NCBI GenBank assembly: GCA_004009845.1
Contig: RMBW01000024.1
Span: 1-64,000 of the forward strand
Origin: Davidsoniella eucalypti
Lineage: Eukaryota; Ascomycota; Sordariomycetes; Microascales; Ceratocystidaceae
Direction of reading: 5' to 3'
DNA: 64,000 bases
Made by a program: the position numbers and the translations under genes. The notes under the pieces were generated by a model that saw nothing but the letters and a program-made list of their open reading frames with translations, was not told where the DNA came from and made no database searches. Shown here in pieces: positions 12,201 to 24,100 of the stretch. The first letter of the stretch is position 1; each line of letters opens with the position of its first letter.

Positions 12201-15156
12201 GATTTAGCAGACTTCGCGAATCCGTACCAGTTGGACTGTTTGCTTCTATAGTACAGCAGCTATGCCGCGCATTCTCCCAATCCTAGCTGTGTCCAGTCAG
12301 GCCGTGCCACATGTAGCAATATATGTTTGAGTTGATATCGGTACTGCTACCATCGTACGTCCGGTCGGGGCTATATAGGCTTGATATACTCTGTATGTAA
12401 CTCTGCCAACGTTGCTTCAACTATTTTGCTTCTGCGGCTATTGTTGCTAGCCTTGATGGCTATTGTTACGTCATTCGCGTCTACAACGCTCCAGGCGGCC
12501 TAAACATCTAAACGACAAGTGAAATGGCTCGGCTCGTAGATTTGTAGATAGGCTTGTCTATGGCTTGAATCAACTAAAACTCCAACCATAAACTTCTACA
12601 CCTTTTTTCAAATGCCATGTCGCAACATGCCGTTTGATTTGCGAGCCCTCCCTGCTTTAGATTCAACTCTTCCAACCCAATGTCAATAAATTCCAGCTGC
12701 GTCTTGAGGAGCTATGGGCCATTCGTTGACCTTGCTCAGGCCAATTCAATAAACTATATGTAGTTGTAATGACCCAAGTTTTGTTCAATATATCTCACCG
12801 CAAAAACAAGTCTAGTAATTGTCTGATAAACCACAGGCTAAAGTCGGCACTATACTAGCGTATGTGCTTGTCCGCCTCTTCCGGTATCATGAATAATAAC
12901 ATGTCTTTTTTTTTGGGCCTCATTCTTCTCATCTCATGTTGATTGAGAAGATATGATAAACTTGCCGATATCGTCGTCGTGACGTCCAAGCACGATAACC
13001 CGGAGTTTTGGTCGTTCCTCCGCCCAGCTTCCCTCTTGGCGTTATCACAACGTTCTAGACTCTGCTATCGTAGCTTTACCGATCGAAAATCTGCATCTTA
13101 TCGGGAATTATGCATAGACCCATTGCTTGATGTATGTTCATTATTATCTGAGCAAAGCCAATGCTCTAACCTCTGTTCTTAACTCTTGACTTTTAATGAT
13201 AAGCCGGGATCGGACGAGAACACATGCCTCCAAGACAGGCAAGCACATCAACCAGTTTTCACTGCAAGATGCGATAAGCTGTCCTGATGGCAGAGTTAAA
13301 ACGGAAGCCTTATAAATTTACCTGAAACGACAAATACACGGAGCCGAATAACGACTAAGACTCAAAAGTCCGATCCGATCTACGATAACCGGTCCTTTTG
13401 GCATCGGCTTGCGAAGTCCATCTCAACATCGCCGTGTTTCGTCCTAAGTTACAGTAGTTTCCCAGTAGATACGGACTAACTTGTCCAGCCTCACAATCCT
13501 ATCTCCAAGCACATGATGAGCTCCTACGGATCCGCAGAACACAAATGGATTTATATATATGGATTTATTCCAAGTTTTATCGTTCGTTCTTGTATTCGTA
13601 GGTTGTGCCACAATCACGCCACAGCTCTGGCAAGCCACACCTACGTTGACCTCAGCTACGGGACTCTATAATCCATCACTTAACGAAGTTTATAGTCGTG
13701 TCACGAAAATTTTCTACCAATCTATTGTTTTATAAACCCAACACCGTTTACTATGAGCATGGCTATTCGTACCACCGAGCAAACCGGTACTCCTCCATCC
13801 CCTGACGTCCCAGCTAGCAATGCTATCGTTATATCATAACAGCCTTGACGGATCTATCGCAGATAGCTTCGTACAACCCGTCCATCCCCTCCACATCCCA
13901 CGCCTAATCGGCGTAAATTGTCGTCCTTGGTTGACCTGCGCCAGCAGTGCGCTTCTCGACAACGGCCTAAAGCCTCTCAAGTGTCGTCTGGGACCTCAAC
14001 TTGACGAATCAAACACCCCTACTACGGGGTAGTGATATACGAAAGTTTCGGCACATTGTCTTACACGGTTTTGGCCAAACTCAACTCCTGTACTTCAACG
14101 ACCATCATCCCACAGATCTCATGGCGAAGATCGAAGAACACTACAGCGCCTTCGACCGGGTCGCCATCGGCCATTATCGTAGTAAAATATAACATCCCAA
14201 CTCTTTGCCTTCATTCGAAAAAAACATGGTTACTTGCCAAATACCACCACGACGTTTACTAAGAAATGGATCCTATGGGCGATACATTTTCGGATCGTGC
14301 TCTTTTGTGCAATATAGCTCATGCTATTGATCCGATAAAGTATGCCCGGGTTCTTCAGAACTAACCGCTTCTTAAACAACGCTAGTGAAATCATCGATGT
14401 ATTCCTCACTAACGAGTTGATGAACTCAAAGCCCGTCAATTCGAGAGGACAGCATCGGCCTTAGTGATGAATCTATCTTTAAAGTCAATAGGAGGCCAGT
14501 TATACTCGTTGAACTAGTTAGTAGTGTTGCTTTGAAAGAGATCTTGATGTTTTTATATTATTATCACCACATCATTTTGCTTAATTCGTCTGTATTTCAA
14601 CTTTATTTGCATATTCAACTACTATATCGTTTTCATACCCAGCCAGCACGCAGGGTATTTAGATATTCTTTAGCAAGACTCGAGTGGTCACTACAATATA
14701 CCGAGGTTAACATAACGTTAATAATGATCTTTATATAAAATTGTTGAACAAGAAACACACGTTGTTCTTCTATCAATAAGTATTATTGTGTGATGTAATT
14801 TTGAAACATCGAGCATGGATAGTTATAATCAAACGTAACTATTTCATATGTTTTGTGTCATACAACTTAACCCATTACGTCCAGATTTGATAATAACACG
14901 GCAGAATTTAGGCGGTGAAAAGCTTCGCAAGCCATCTAGAGCCTTGTGTGCATTTCGACCTCAACCTTTTTGCATTATTGGCACAAAGAATCGATTAGCG
15001 CTTTATCGCATCATCTCAACTATTACATTTAACTTAATTGTCATTGAAGCACGCCAAAAAATATACACAATATATCTGTCACTAACAATACATGAAATAC
15101 TCGATTTTAAAGCAACGATCCTACACAAACCGACTTGCGCAAGTTCCAGCTTCAAC
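9262..15156. other. Gene-poor stretch between the Stf2-like gene and SPF27
   Basis: The left 500 bp is purine-rich on + (pyrimidine-rich on the Stf2-like strand), fitting that gene's leader and promoter. A perfect 12-bp tandem duplication sits at 10374-10397. About 13.2-14.4 kb holds several short overlapping open frames of mixed composition that could be decayed coding sequence but match nothing I recognise. About 14.5-15.1 kb is AT-rich and is probably the SPF27 promoter. No transposon ends or coding domains were seen. Confidence 0.4.
10374..10397. repeat. 12-bp tandem repeat x2
   Basis: TTGGCTGGCTGG occurs twice head to tail and is followed by TTT. The unit itself is built of GGCT/GGTT tetramers, so this is a small imperfect tetranucleotide microsatellite. 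Confidence 0.8.
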
Positions 15157-15905
15157 ATGGCGATCGCAAACACTTATATCGAGTCGCTGCCCTGTACGTC
15201 GCCTGCCGACAACTCCCAAGCCTATCCATCAACCGCGAGACTAACGTATATCCAATACCCTTCTATCCAGACATTGACAAAGAGCCTAGTGCCGAAGCAC
15301 GCGCTGCCGCCGAAGCTCTAATCCGCGCCGAAATCAAGCCCGAAGACCTCAACGCGACCTCACACCCCTCCATGCCACCTCTCCCGCCATTCCCCTCCGC
15401 TGCCGCCGCATCTAGTCTACTCGCCTCCGAACTAGCGCGCGTATCTGCCGTGCCGCGCGTCCCACTATCGGCCATCGATATCTCACGCTACGAATCCCCT
15501 TGTACGCCTGCCGAAGATGCTTCGCTAGAGGAATCTACCGCCGTGCTAGCCCACGCTTACGCTGCTCATAGCTATATGCGCTCGCGTGCTACACATCTCG
15601 GTCTGCTCGATAAACACGGAAAGAATGCGTGGTTGGTGGGTAATTGGCATATGGAAGCGGAGTTGAAGGCCCTCGAACGTGATCTAGAGAAGATCAATCG
15701 TGATGTGGATTTGCTTAACCTGGCTCGTAGTTCGGCTCAGAAAGATGTCGAGGCGGAAATGAATATGCTTGATGATACGTGGAAAAAGGGTGTTGCTCGT
15801 TTGATGGAGACACAGGCTGCTACTGCTCAATTACAGACCGAGGTGTTAGAGGAAATGAAACTACAGACAAAGGCTCAGAAGGATAGTACGAGTGAGGGCA
15901 GTTAA
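15157..15905 (+). CDS. cwf7: Pre-mRNA-splicing factor SPF27 (BCAS2/Cwf7 family)
   Basis: Two exons, 15157-15193 and 15271-15905, give 223 residues. The 77-nt intron has a GTACGT donor, a CTAAC branch and a TCCAG acceptor. Splicing rebuilds SLPYIDKEPSAEA, the N-terminal signature of SPF27, with the Tyr codon split across the junction; the unspliced frames on either side would each miss it. The middle contains a YMRSR / LGLLDKHGKNAWLVGN block, and residues about 150-215 form a heptad-rich coiled coil (ELKALERDLEKINRDVDLLN). In this family the coiled coil binds the Prp19/NineTeen complex core, which activates the spliceosome in the nucleus. The length is usual for the family. A single-copy housekeeping role is expected. 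Confidence 0.92.
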
Positions 15906-17171
15906 ACATGTCCATCATATCACAGAAAAGAAGACCTAAGTTTTGGCATCAATGGTCACCTAACTAGGCTTCATATCTTTACTTATTGCCACGGCGTTAA
16001 GGGCGTTAATTGATTTAGTTACATGGCAACTACAACAATAGAGACTTTGTATGTCAACCTTACTACACATCTTCGATTCTAGAGCAGAGGTCAATAGGCA
16101 CAGCACAGTCACGTTATTTGCAAACAAGATTAAGAGAGAAAGAATTTAGCCAAGGGAATATGAATGCTTTTGACACTCTCCGCATGATTAATAAGAAGGT
16201 ATAACTATCCTCAAACGCCTTCGTATAGAAAATATGAGAGCAGCATCGAAAAAGCAAATTGTCAATCGGGGTGATACAAAAAGTACAACAAAGATAGCGT
16301 TATGAAAATGAAAATAGTAAATGCAAAGAATACCACACCAAAAAGGCGACATCGCCAAACCAGAAAAGAAAATAAGGGATGCCTTGTTGTGATCTAAAGT
16401 GTGCTGCTAAAAAGAAAAATGGGAAGATAAAAAATAAAAATAATAAAAGACGGCCGTAGCACGTCCTGTCTGAAATAAAGAAAAGGATATGAATAATAGA
16501 ATAACAGAAACAAATATCAAAAAAAAGAAATCGAAAAACCAAGGAAATGATGTCAGCCAGGGTAAAGGAGAGACTCGTCTAAATAAGGGAAGCGGAAAAC
16601 AAAATAGGAAATGAAAAAGTCAAGAGAAGGTATGGGTATGTGGTATCATGAGTCCATATGGGGGAACTCGAAGGTCTATCATCACCTATGTGTGACGAGA
16701 AAAAGAATGTGTGCTACATACGACACCGAGTTATGGTAGCTTTTAGATAGGTTAAGGTGAACATAACAAGTTATGCATCGAGAAACTAAGGTGAACAAGC
16801 AACTATTCCAAGTTGTCGTCCTCGCCTTTGCCTCGTTTCAATTCGTGGCCATCTGGACGACTATTTGGCGTATCTGCGAATAGTTCGGTTCCATGAGGGG
16901 TCTTTCGACGCCGGGTTTCGTTGTGCGGATTATCTCCTAGGTTGTCTAGGCTGTGAGGATCAATATCTTCCTGGTCATCACGGCCCATTTGATACTGTTG
17001 TTGGGAAGGTTGCGCAGTGTTGGGCATCGAGTGAGATCGAGCGTGACTCTGTGCAAACGCTTCATGTGGTTTCAGAGGGTTGCTAAATCTCCGGTCGTTC
17101 TCAATGCCGTGGCGAACGTTCAAGGCAGAGAAGGCAACAACAGTACGAGAAGGGGAGTCCGCGTCCGCGGT
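15906..17171. other. 3' UTR region between convergent SPF27 and PKA-R genes
   Basis: AT-rich between 16.2 and 16.6 kb. A 106-codon frame on the minus strand at 16803-17123 is polar and unrecognised, lies just downstream of the PKA-R stop, and may simply be 3' UTR. No other feature was seen. Confidence 0.45.
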
Positions 17172-18545
17172 TCAATGTTTTTGAAGGGGATCCATTTCCT
17201 CAACGCCAGCTTCGATACCGACGTATCGAGTACGACGCATAATGCCCTCAACGGGACCAAGTAGGCGCTGGAAGGCGTTCTTTCCTAGGCTCACAACCTT
17301 TACGTCGCTCGCGGCAACAACAGTGGCAGCACGAGGCGCGTCGTTAAGTAAGGCTAACTCGCCAAAGAAATCACCCTTGGTGTAGTGCTTGACCACGGTA
17401 TCTTCCTTAATTGCACGGGCCTCGCCAGATTCGATGATATAGAATGTGTTGCCGAAGTCACCCTCAGTGATGATGGCCTCGCCAGTGGAGAACTTATGTT
17501 GCTCAAGAGCATCGGCAATCTTGGACCGCTCGTAAGGGGTCAAAGACGAAAGTAGAGGGACCTCACCCAGGAAGGCCTCGTACATGCGACGCTTGGAGAA
17601 AGTTGACTCCATGAGAATACGGCGGAAAGTAACACGGTCAAGGGCCCAAAGCAAACTTCCAGGCTCAAGCGAGATGATCGTAGCAGCACGGGGAGCATTG
17701 TACATGAGAGCAAGTTCTCCGAACGAGCCACCAGGCCCAATCTCAGCAACCTTGGCTCCCATGCCGTCAACACCGGGCTGGAGACTGCCGCTGGAGTTAA
17801 CGAATACGGCAAAGCTGCCCTTTTCAACAACGTAGAAGTAATCACCGGTATCACCTTGGCTAATAACCTACGAGATAGTTAGTATAAGAAATGAACGTGA
17901 ATGTACCAGTTCAGGCAAGCGTACCTTGATATCCTTGGCTGGGATGGGCTTCTCGACTAGAGCGCCGAGGACCTGGTTGCTTTGCTCGTCGTCGAGGTGG
18001 CTGAACAAGAAGTTGTCCTGGATAGACGACTTAAGACGCGATAGCTGTTCTGGGGTCTTGCGGTGGAATGGTGGAGTCCAGTTGTCATCAGATCCAGTGG
18101 TTGGCTTGAGTGATTCGGCAGAAACCGATGTTCTACGACCGAGATTGTATTGTGAAGGGAGACCGGCAAAGCCACGGTTGGCTGGTAGGGGAGCCTCTTC
18201 GGGTTCTTCCTCCTCGATGAGCTGCATAGCGTCGTTGGAGGAGGTGTAAGATGAGGGCTCGAACTTGGAGCCGCTATCGAAGGGGCTGGCATTGCTGCTG
18301 AAGGGGTTGCTGAAGGTGTTTGACATTTTGTAAGAGGCGAATGAGTCAAAAGATTCCGATATTTTGTCGGGGGTTCCTGAACGAGGAGAGTTTCGTGCTG
18401 AGATAGATCTGATAGAGGCGCGTTCGGCAGCGAGTCTGGCAGTGAAGAAGTCGGCACAGAATTGGATGATATCGGTCGGATTAGAAGCGCGGAATTGTTT
18501 CTCGAGAGCCTGTATTTCTCTCCGGTAAGCTTCTGGGAGGATCAT
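17172..18545 (-). CDS. pkaR: cAMP-dependent protein kinase regulatory subunit
   Basis: Two exons, 17925-18545 and 17172-17867, give 438 residues. The 57-nt intron (GTACGC donor, TAG acceptor) joins IPAKDIK to VISQGDTGD in phase 0. Residues 1-40 hold the RII-like dimerisation/docking helix region (QALEKQFRASNPTDIIQFC). The inhibitor site RRTSV at 137-141 carries a Ser at the phospho-acceptor position, as in type II subunits. Two cyclic-nucleotide-binding domains follow, with phosphate-binding cassettes FGELALMYNAPRAAT (256-270) and FGELALLNDAPRAAT (375-389); both keep the Glu and Arg that contact cAMP. The protein binds and silences catalytic PKA until cAMP rises. The ATG at 18545 was chosen because it directly precedes the docking helix; an in-frame upstream ATG at 18650 would add 35 unlike residues. 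Confidence 0.95.
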
Positions 18546-20561
18546 TGTGGGCGAGGCTTGCAGCAATGCGCTGGTACTGAAGCGTATGATAGAGATAACG
18601 TAGGAACAGGGGTGGGGAGAAAGGCAAGAGTCGCGCAGAGTAAGGTGCAAAGAAGGAAGAATGCAGCACTATAGGCCGTGTTCTGCTGTCTTCTCTTGCA
18701 TGCGCTGTTCAGGGTTCTAGAAGTGAAGACTGCACTTGCTTCGACGACAGGTTTCTAGAAGCACTAAGACTGTAGGTGTCGGACGGATGAGGTGATATGA
18801 AGATAAAAAACGACAATAGTAAAAACAAGAGATAGGTGATGGTCTCAAGGAAAGAAAACCAGCAGCTACAATGCGGTATCTATGACGAGAGAAATGAAGA
18901 AATAAAGGGAGGGAAAGAGAGCAGAGCTTGGTCAAACAAGAAGAGCAGAGACGGTAGTAATAATAATAACGAAAAAGCCAGGACTCTGAGATGAGGAGGC
19001 AGCACGACGCCAGAAATCTGTCTGGCAGGCATAGGCATACAATACAGCACAGCACAGCACAATGGTAACGGTAGCGACCAGGGTACGGTATGCGATAGTG
19101 AGAGCGGAAGTTTGTAGGTTATGAATCAGAACAAGGGATGCTATGCTAGCCAACTTGTGGTAAAATAACACTCTGAACCTAGTCTAAAATAGAAGAGTAC
19201 CATAGCTGTAGCAAGCACTTGATTTGTGTCTTTCTTTTGTAGCAAGACGCTGGTCTTGGCTTGGACGAGGACAGGGACATAAGAATCCCTAGGGGATCAC
19301 GGGTAGAAATACGACTGATCAAGATATCAATCAATAATAATAAGGTGGGGGTGTAGAGGGTGTGGCCACAGTAAACCCAGTCATGAAAACACTTGACTTA
19401 GTTGGTGGTGGTTAGGGGCAAGACAAGATGTTATGATGACTTTCACATGTACGATGTCATATGGATAGTCGATATGAACTCATAGAAACTTGTTACTGAG
19501 ATGCCTCTATACAAGAGGCTGTGACTCCTACGTGATGTGTCCAAGAGAGAACCACGAAGACAACAATAGTGTGTTGCAAAGAAACGATTATGTACATGTA
19601 AAACAGCGTCGTTCTCGATTTGTGGTTCCCCTTATGGCAGGTTGGGTAGTCACTAACCCCGTATGCCTTGATTAAAGCGAAAAAGGTTGTAGGGTGATCC
19701 AAATGGCAGTAGATGCACCAGAGCTGGCCAAGAAACAGTCCAAATAAGATAAAGACAGCTCGCCGATACACAGAGAACCAGAAAACTAGCCGCTTCTTGG
19801 CCTAACGAACGCTACAGTGGCTGCTAGAAGCTACTGGCTTCGACTCAACAGCACAGCATATACAGCGTGTCCTCTTGAGAATATAGTGATAAACAATAGG
19901 AATTGGGTTGAGGGAGATCGGAAATGGCGATAGCGATAGCGAGCAGGGGCCTGAAGCACAAGGCTTACCTTGTTTGTTGATGCGATACAACGGGCGAACC
20001 AGAACAATAAGCTCTGTAAATCTGGCAGGTTTAGTGCTAGCTATAGAGCACAAATTATGTAAGGATAGAGGTGCCGGTCGATATGTCGATTTTTGTCGTA
20101 ATAGAACAAAACTGCCAAACTACAGCGAATTAGTGGAATGTGCGGATTTTTCGGATTTTTTGGAGTTATGCACAAGTGAAGTTTCGAAGAACTAAATGAA
20201 AGGGAGGAAGAAGCTGAAGATTGGAGAAGAAAAGAAAGAAGAAAAAAACGAGAGGGAGGATGGCACTGTTTGTTTCTAACGCAAGGGATGAAGATAGAAG
20301 GATATCAAAGAAAGCACCACTTGTGTTAGATGGAACTACAGCTTTCCCTGTATGGTTTTGTGCAGATATTCAGATACACAAAACATAAACGGCAGTCCGA
20401 TACTGATACCAGGGAAACCAGGGAAGGGATGGTTCCCGACATATAGTGTTTCGATGGCTATCAACTCGGCATGGTGTGGAGCTACTTGCAACTCAGTTGT
20501 AGGAGGGGGGAAAAGCCACAAATTATGCCGGAGTATTGGGCAAGGCCCACTGAGGGGTGAG
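18546..20561. other. PKA-R promoter/leader and spacer
   Basis: Up to about 19.1 kb, and again around 20.2 kb, the sequence is strongly pyrimidine-rich on the minus strand, fitting a long leader or promoter for the PKA-R gene. Two TTCTAGAA dyads lie just upstream of the gene at about 18.71 and 18.75 kb. Open frames here are products of the stop-poor pyrimidine strand and were not accepted. Confidence 0.45.
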
Positions 20562-21176
20562 TTATGCCAGTTGTGTACAGTAGTATACAGGCCAGACGTC
20601 AAAGTTCCAAGCCAAGCAAGCACGACACGGAAATACAAGATAACGAAGAACAATTGCAGCAGCGAGAAGCCCAAAAGAACAAGAGCCCAGGAAGCCAAGG
20701 CATGTGAGGGAAACGCACGGACTAGGGAGTGCCCAGGGTAGAAATCGAAGAGATCTGGGAGAGACCAGGAAGGAGGAGAGCGAGTGCACACTTACCTCAC
20801 TAAGCAATCGTGGAGTCAAGGCGGAAACAATATCGCGACAATATGTGACCCGAGAGGATGGGAAAGCAAGATAGATGAACGGTCCGGAGGTTGATTTGAT
20901 TGATAGCAGGCTTTGGGCAATGGCCGAGGTTAAAGATAGATTGGTGATGAAGATGGGAGAATAGAGAATAGTTATTGTATTCGCTGGCCACGGATCAAAT
21001 AGCACACTCAGTGCGGGCACGATTGGAATGGCAACTTCTATTTTCGATATCCAGTGCTCGCAAAAGCCTAATGATTGTAAATAATTTGCCGCCGTCCGCA
21101 GCAATGGTTCATAAGGAAATAATAATAACGATAATAAAGCGATGTGCAGGTCATCAAGTTGCCTCTCGAGTGCCAT
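20562..21176 (-). CDS. Possible orphan protein, unrecognised
   Basis: An ATG-initiated frame of 204 codons begins MALERQLDDLHIALL and is rich in Leu, Ser and Ile. A good donor (GAG|GTAAGT) occurs after about 127 codons near 20797, so the true end may differ; a CCCAG acceptor about 46 nt on would end the protein soon after with a short tail. The frame is longer than expected by chance for this base composition, but its last third lies in pyrimidine-rich sequence where stops are naturally rare. I do not recognise the family, and the sequence around the ATG is not a strong start context. Treat as a candidate only. Confidence 0.3.
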   Translation of the reverse strand: MALERQLDDLHIALLSLLLFPYEPLLRTAANYLQSLGFCEHWISKIEVAIPIVPALSVLFDPWPANTITILYSPIFITNLSLTSAIAQSLLSIKSTSGPFIYLAFPSSRVTYCRDIVSALTPRLLSEVSVHSLSSFLVSPRSLRFLPWALPSPCVSLTCLGFLGSCSFGLLAAAIVLRYLVFPCRACLAWNFDVWPVYYCTQLA

Positions 21177-24100
21177 TCATTGGGCCATTTACTGTTTAAA
21201 CAATCCTCTATCACAGGAATGCTCTTGACGCGCTACATCACGGCCGCAATGAGTTATGCTATGCCTTAAACATGCCATCCTTTTCCCTACACATTTTGCG
21301 CCTGCCTATTGGTAGCAGGCACTGTCTATGTACTTATGGCCCGTATATAAGGTGCCTTTTCTGTCAAGCTGCTGCCCGCATCAGGCTAGCACAAGAAGTT
21401 TCTCCTCAGATGCAGGTCAAGAGTTACTGCTTCTTCTGGATGCTGCACCGAACGTTTCTAGAAAACGGGGGCACTTTGTGGGTGGTCCGTGCCCGCCTCA
21501 TTCCCAGCAAGAGCTTGTTTGGATTTAATCTCAGGGTCAATTTAAATTTAGTCTAGAAGCTAGCCATCACCGAAACGAATCAAATTGCCATCACCATCAC
21601 ACAATTGCTTTGGTAACTTGTATTCTTCTTCTTGATGCGCAATATTTGTGACTCTTTGTGTAATCGCCGACCGTAAACTATCGTCGCTGTCATTGTCCAT
21701 ATACACATACATACATGCTAACCAATTGAGCCCAACTCGTTCATACACTTCGGCGAAGCCGCATCAATACTATGTACACTTTTTTGCGACATGTACCTTG
21801 AATATATACATACGAATCTATCTCACCTGTTACGTCTCCTTTTTGCCTTTTTTTCATTTTTGTTCCACGCCGGGAACTACGAGACCTAGCTCAGTGGCCA
21901 ATTCTTTATTCTAGCGCCAAAGACCCCTACCAACTTTCTCTCTTGTTCAATTGCCTTTTGCTCCCCCCCCGCACATTGCATAACCCGTTCTCATTTGATG
22001 TTCCAAGCTCTCTAGGTGATCGAAGTCGCCCCTAACAACAACAGCCGCAATTTAACCATTTCAATATGTGAAAGCTATGTATAAAATGCTTTGGGACTTT
22101 GTACTTCAGCACAAATAGCAGAGGGTCTTCAAAAAAGGCACTTAGCCCTACAAAATATTAAGTACTCTTCACTAGTCTTTCAAGGCTGCCAGCTGGTAGG
22201 GTGCCATATATTCTTTATTTCTCTTGTCCTAAAAAATCTACACATCTTCAATATTCTTTTTGTGTCAAATCTTTTTATAAGGAATAAATTACCCATTATA
22301 TTCCTCATCAATAATATGTATGATGCTACTCTCTAGCTGAGTTTGATATGTTACATAGATGATGATAGGGCCATGCATCTGCCTTTAGCAGCGGGAGGCC
22401 ACTGTCTCTGTTCTGGTTTTATCTTTCTGGAGGTTTTAGTTACATTTTTACATATTTTCTGTGGTGTCAAATACATTCTGGAAGCTTTAGCATTGCAAAT
22501 TATATTTTTAGCTTATGTATAAAACTCACTCATGTATGTATCTTCATAGTTCTAGAACTCCATAGGATTAATGGAAAAAAAGTACTTTAGCAGCCTTGGA
22601 AGACTAAGTGAGGATAATTCCATTTTTGAAGACCACCAGTGTGCGGTGCTGAAGTATAAAGTCCCATGTTTTTACGCCAGTTCCGTCAGAAGCGTTAGTC
22701 AACTCGCCCGACGACGATACCACATGTATATTGATTTGTACATGTACATCCCCTCCCTCTCATATCACACGACTCGCTTGTGCCCATCGACATATCAAGT
22801 GCATTGTAACGAGATCTCGCAATCTAGATTTGGACATAGAACCAAGTAACTTCACTAGTGACGAACAAATTCTGTCACAGTACTTACTAGCTTAGAATTG
22901 GTATTTGGATTCCAGGGCAGGCACATCATGCTCTAGGAAGCAGTTAGCCTCCTGTCTAATCTATTTCATGGCAGCCTCGCTTAACAGCCATATATCCCCT
23001 GGTATATATGTAGTCCTTGAGATAGTCTGGGAAAAAGGTAATTTGTAGTATTGTTATACCATAATCCTCTTTGTCTGTTAGTACCGAATAATGACTACAA
23101 ATTAAGAGCTACCAGTAGCTAGAAAGTTCGCTAGTAGCAGGACTTGTCACGGACCTTGTTCAATTATTCACTCACCAGACTATCGTCAAGTTGCATTGTC
23201 TCCTCATCTTAGCTCGTACGAACACGCTAGGAAACTTTGTCTTATTGATAGCCTCAATCTTTGATCCCTGAGACACTTGGCCTTTGCCCTGAAATTGCGA
23301 GGCGAAATAAACTTCCAACGAACGCTGTCTCTGCTGTTACCAAGTTTGGGGGATTTGGTCGACAAAGTTGTTCTTCGAGCGTTTTGGTTTATTCTTTGTT
23401 CTTATACCTTAAGAGCATAAATGACCCTGGTCATAAAAGCAGATAAATCAACGTGGGATTATAACAAAAGACTAGCTAGACAAGCCATTTTCTCTACAGC
23501 CGAGAAATTTCTGTCTACTTTGGCTCTTATTTCGATCGTCTACCATGATTTGTTCAGCTTCTGTCAACAAGTATCTTTGGCTTTAATACCCTGTAAACGA
23601 AGGCACCATGTTGTGACTTCTAATTCATATTTCATATCCTTATTCTTCACGCTTCATGTGACTAATTATCGTCAGCTCTGGATACTACGGCTGAAATCAT
23701 GTGAAGAACCATAAAGTAAGAATGAAAAGAAAAGAAAAGAAAAAAAGAAGAAAGATCAGCCTCCAAATCTCGTTTGTCTCGCCAACATTGTTTCCTTGTT
23801 ACGGTGGGCAAGATGAGCTACTTTTTGGCAGATCAGCTACTATCGGAAAAGTAAAAAAGAGAGGCTATACATCAATTCAACCCGATGTTCTTGTTGAACA
23901 CACGCAGTTCGCCTTGAGTCGGCTGATCTCTCAAGGCTTACTATTACACTAGATAGCTACAAAGCCTGGCTCTTTTCTTTTTGAAAGTCTTTTCGGCTGC
24001 AAGCACTTTAACTTCACAATCCAACGCACATAGCCGCAAGGAAGGATCTGGCATGGCCGGTGGACAGTATGATTCTGTTTGTCTACCTGCGTCACTGACG

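Noticed and set aside
14848..15321. 157-codon frame overlapping the SPF27 start
   Set aside because: Its right part is just SPF27 exon 1 read into the intron; splicing at 15193/15271 restores the conserved family motif.
18717..19171. Several minus-strand frames of 60-112 codons upstream of PKA-R
   Set aside because: They lie in a pyrimidine-rich strand where stop codons are naturally scarce; composition alone explains them.
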